This document shows positions 6,374 through 7,097 of a stretch of 7,097 nt of DNA, piece by piece. The notes under the pieces were generated by a model that worked only from the letters and a program-made list of their open reading frames with translations, was not told where the DNA came from and did no database searches. The translations under genes and the position numbers were made by a program. The stretch comes from DAOUMU01 sp034409055 (lineage in GTDB: Bacteria; Chloroflexota; Anaerolineae; 4572-78; J111). The first letter of the stretch is position 1. Every line of letters starts with the position of its first letter. The stretch spans positions 1 to 7,097 of the forward strand of contig DAOUMU010000069.1 in assembly GCA_034409055.1 (NCBI GenBank). The letters run 5' to 3'.

Positions 6374-6415
6374 CAAATGTCAAAGGCCAAAGGACGTATT
6401 GACGGTAACGTGTGG

Positions 6416-6468
6416 CGTGTTGCGTGATTGTAGTTAGAAATCCTCACGCAACACGTTTCACGCAACAC
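6416..6468. repeat. CACGCAACACG repeat hairpin between convergent genes
   Basis: CGTGTTGCGTGA (6416-6427) and TCACGCAACACG (6444-6455) are perfect 12-bp reverse complements with a 16-nt loop. A further direct copy, TCACGCAACAC, follows at 6458-6468, so two alternative stems can form. It sits in the gap between the lipoprotein gene (plus) and the surE remnant (minus), where it can serve as a two-way terminator. There is no clear T run. The motif resembles dispersed CACGCAACACG repeats that I associate with Anaerolineae genomes (from memory). Confidence 0.6.
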
Positions 6469-6496
6469 AAAATCGGTTTGCTGGTAGCTCCGTATC

Positions 6497-7079
6497 CTAC
6501 ATAGTCCCATTAAAAAACTTCGCTACTCCCTCTAAAGTTACCGGTGCGGTTAAATCGATGGTCATCGGCACCACTGCGACCAACCTTTCAACGGAAAAAA
6601 TATAAATGTCCGACTCTGGTTCCAGCGTGGCGTGATTAATAACGATTTGGTAATCAATCTCCTTTTGCTCATCCAGCCGTTTGCGTCGGCTTTGAAGGGG
6701 GTGGTAATAACGCTGGCGTGAAACAGAGGCCACTCGCCAGGGGGTTTGAGGGCTGGCCGTGGCCGGAATGTCTATTTTTAGTATGTCGACGCCAGGCGGA
6801 AGTCCCTGATTGAGTGTCTGTTGGACAAAGTAGCGCGTGAAATGAGTAGCCGTCCTAAAGTCAACTTCTTCACTGTAGTTGAAATGAAACGCTTTAGGGG
6901 TTTCAAGACTGATGGCCAGGGCCGGAAAGCCAAAGCTGGTCGCTTCAATGGCCGCACCCACCGTGCCGGAACTGGTGACGATCGAACCCAGGTTTTCCCC
7001 GTAATTAATACCGCTCACACACAATTGGACTTTGGACAAAGTCAAATAGCTCGGTAATGACCGAGTAGAAAAAAGTAGC
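6497..7079 (-). pseudogene. surE: 5'-truncated or frameshifted 5'/3'-nucleotidase SurE
   Basis: SurE is a cytoplasmic metal-dependent phosphatase of nucleoside monophosphates. The remaining frame (TTG 7045 down to the TAG at 6497-6499, 182 residues) carries the family signature SGINYGENLG (11-20), SSGTVGAA (25-32) and FPALAISLE, followed by a normal C-terminal half with LKIDIP and the RQRYYHP region. Full-length SurE is about 250 residues and begins with the NDDG metal-binding site; that part is absent. In another frame, 7079-7026 encodes SVITELFDFVQSP, which is what should precede LCVSGIN, so a shift of frame near 7022-7028 is likely. That upstream frame meets a TAA at 7080-7082. The first frame stays open to the window edge but encodes nothing SurE-like there, and the DNA turns AT-rich. 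It is either a real pseudogene or a low-quality contig end. Confidence 0.75.
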
Positions 7080-7097
7080 TTAAAAATTGAATAATTG

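Noticed and set aside
6821..7057. 78-codon plus-strand frame
   Set aside because: It is antisense to the conserved SurE signature region and has no protein-like features.
7050..7066. Palindrome CTCGGT-AATG-ACCGAG as a terminator
   Set aside because: The adjacent A-rich run is on the wrong side for a minus-strand terminator, and the stem is only six base pairs.
1..7097. CRISPR array, tRNA or rRNA genes, transposase genes, integrase gene
   Set aside because: No regularly spaced repeats, no cloverleaf or rRNA-like stretch, and no transposase or IntI motifs were seen on either strand.

Overview
The window looks like accessory DNA from a Chloroflexota-type bacterium (Anaerolineae-like). Evidence for the host: the lipoprotein with a long Pro/Thr/Ser 'PTPTxTP' linker, the 'EWAGGRW.CR' small-protein family, and the CACGCAACACG-type intergenic repeats, all of which I associate with that phylum from memory. 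Base composition changes sharply along the window. Positions 100-2200 are AT-rich, 2240-4775 are balanced, and 4776 onward is GC-richer. This suggests a mosaic built from pieces of different origin.

Layout. Positions 1-92 hold a long hairpin of REP-like type. Positions 274-400 hold a convincing integron attC recombination site: two stem arms that pair perfectly except for one bulged A, with R''-like and R'-like core boxes outside them. Directly after its R' box, in cassette orientation, lies an alpha/beta-hydrolase gene (437-1363). An AT-rich non-coding stretch (1364-1712) carries inverted repeats and a lone R''-like box. Next is a small membrane-anchored protein of unknown function (1713-2171) whose 3' end appears frameshifted at a run of eight T.

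The central gene (about 2244-4775) is the most striking. It is a single-chain type II restriction-modification enzyme in which an M.PstI-like N6-adenine methyltransferase is fused in frame to a complete BsuBI/PstI-family endonuclease. In the reference systems these are two separate genes. Its stop codon overlaps a possible R'' box, and a perfect R' box (GTTAGGC) lies 160 bases downstream, just before an orphan Trp-rich gene (4967-5458). The block may therefore also be cassette-borne, but this second attC is weak. No integrase is visible.

The right-hand part is more ordinary: a stem-loop (5462-5515), a secreted lipoprotein (best start 5544, end 6350), a repeat-derived hairpin between convergent genes (6416-6468), and on the minus strand the C-terminal two thirds of SurE. 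The SurE gene has lost its N-terminal catalytic part and seems frameshifted near 7025, close to the window edge.

Working together: the restriction-modification enzyme would be self-contained, with methylation and cleavage in one polypeptide. The hydrolase and the small proteins flanking it have no visible functional link to it beyond sharing a possible cassette array.
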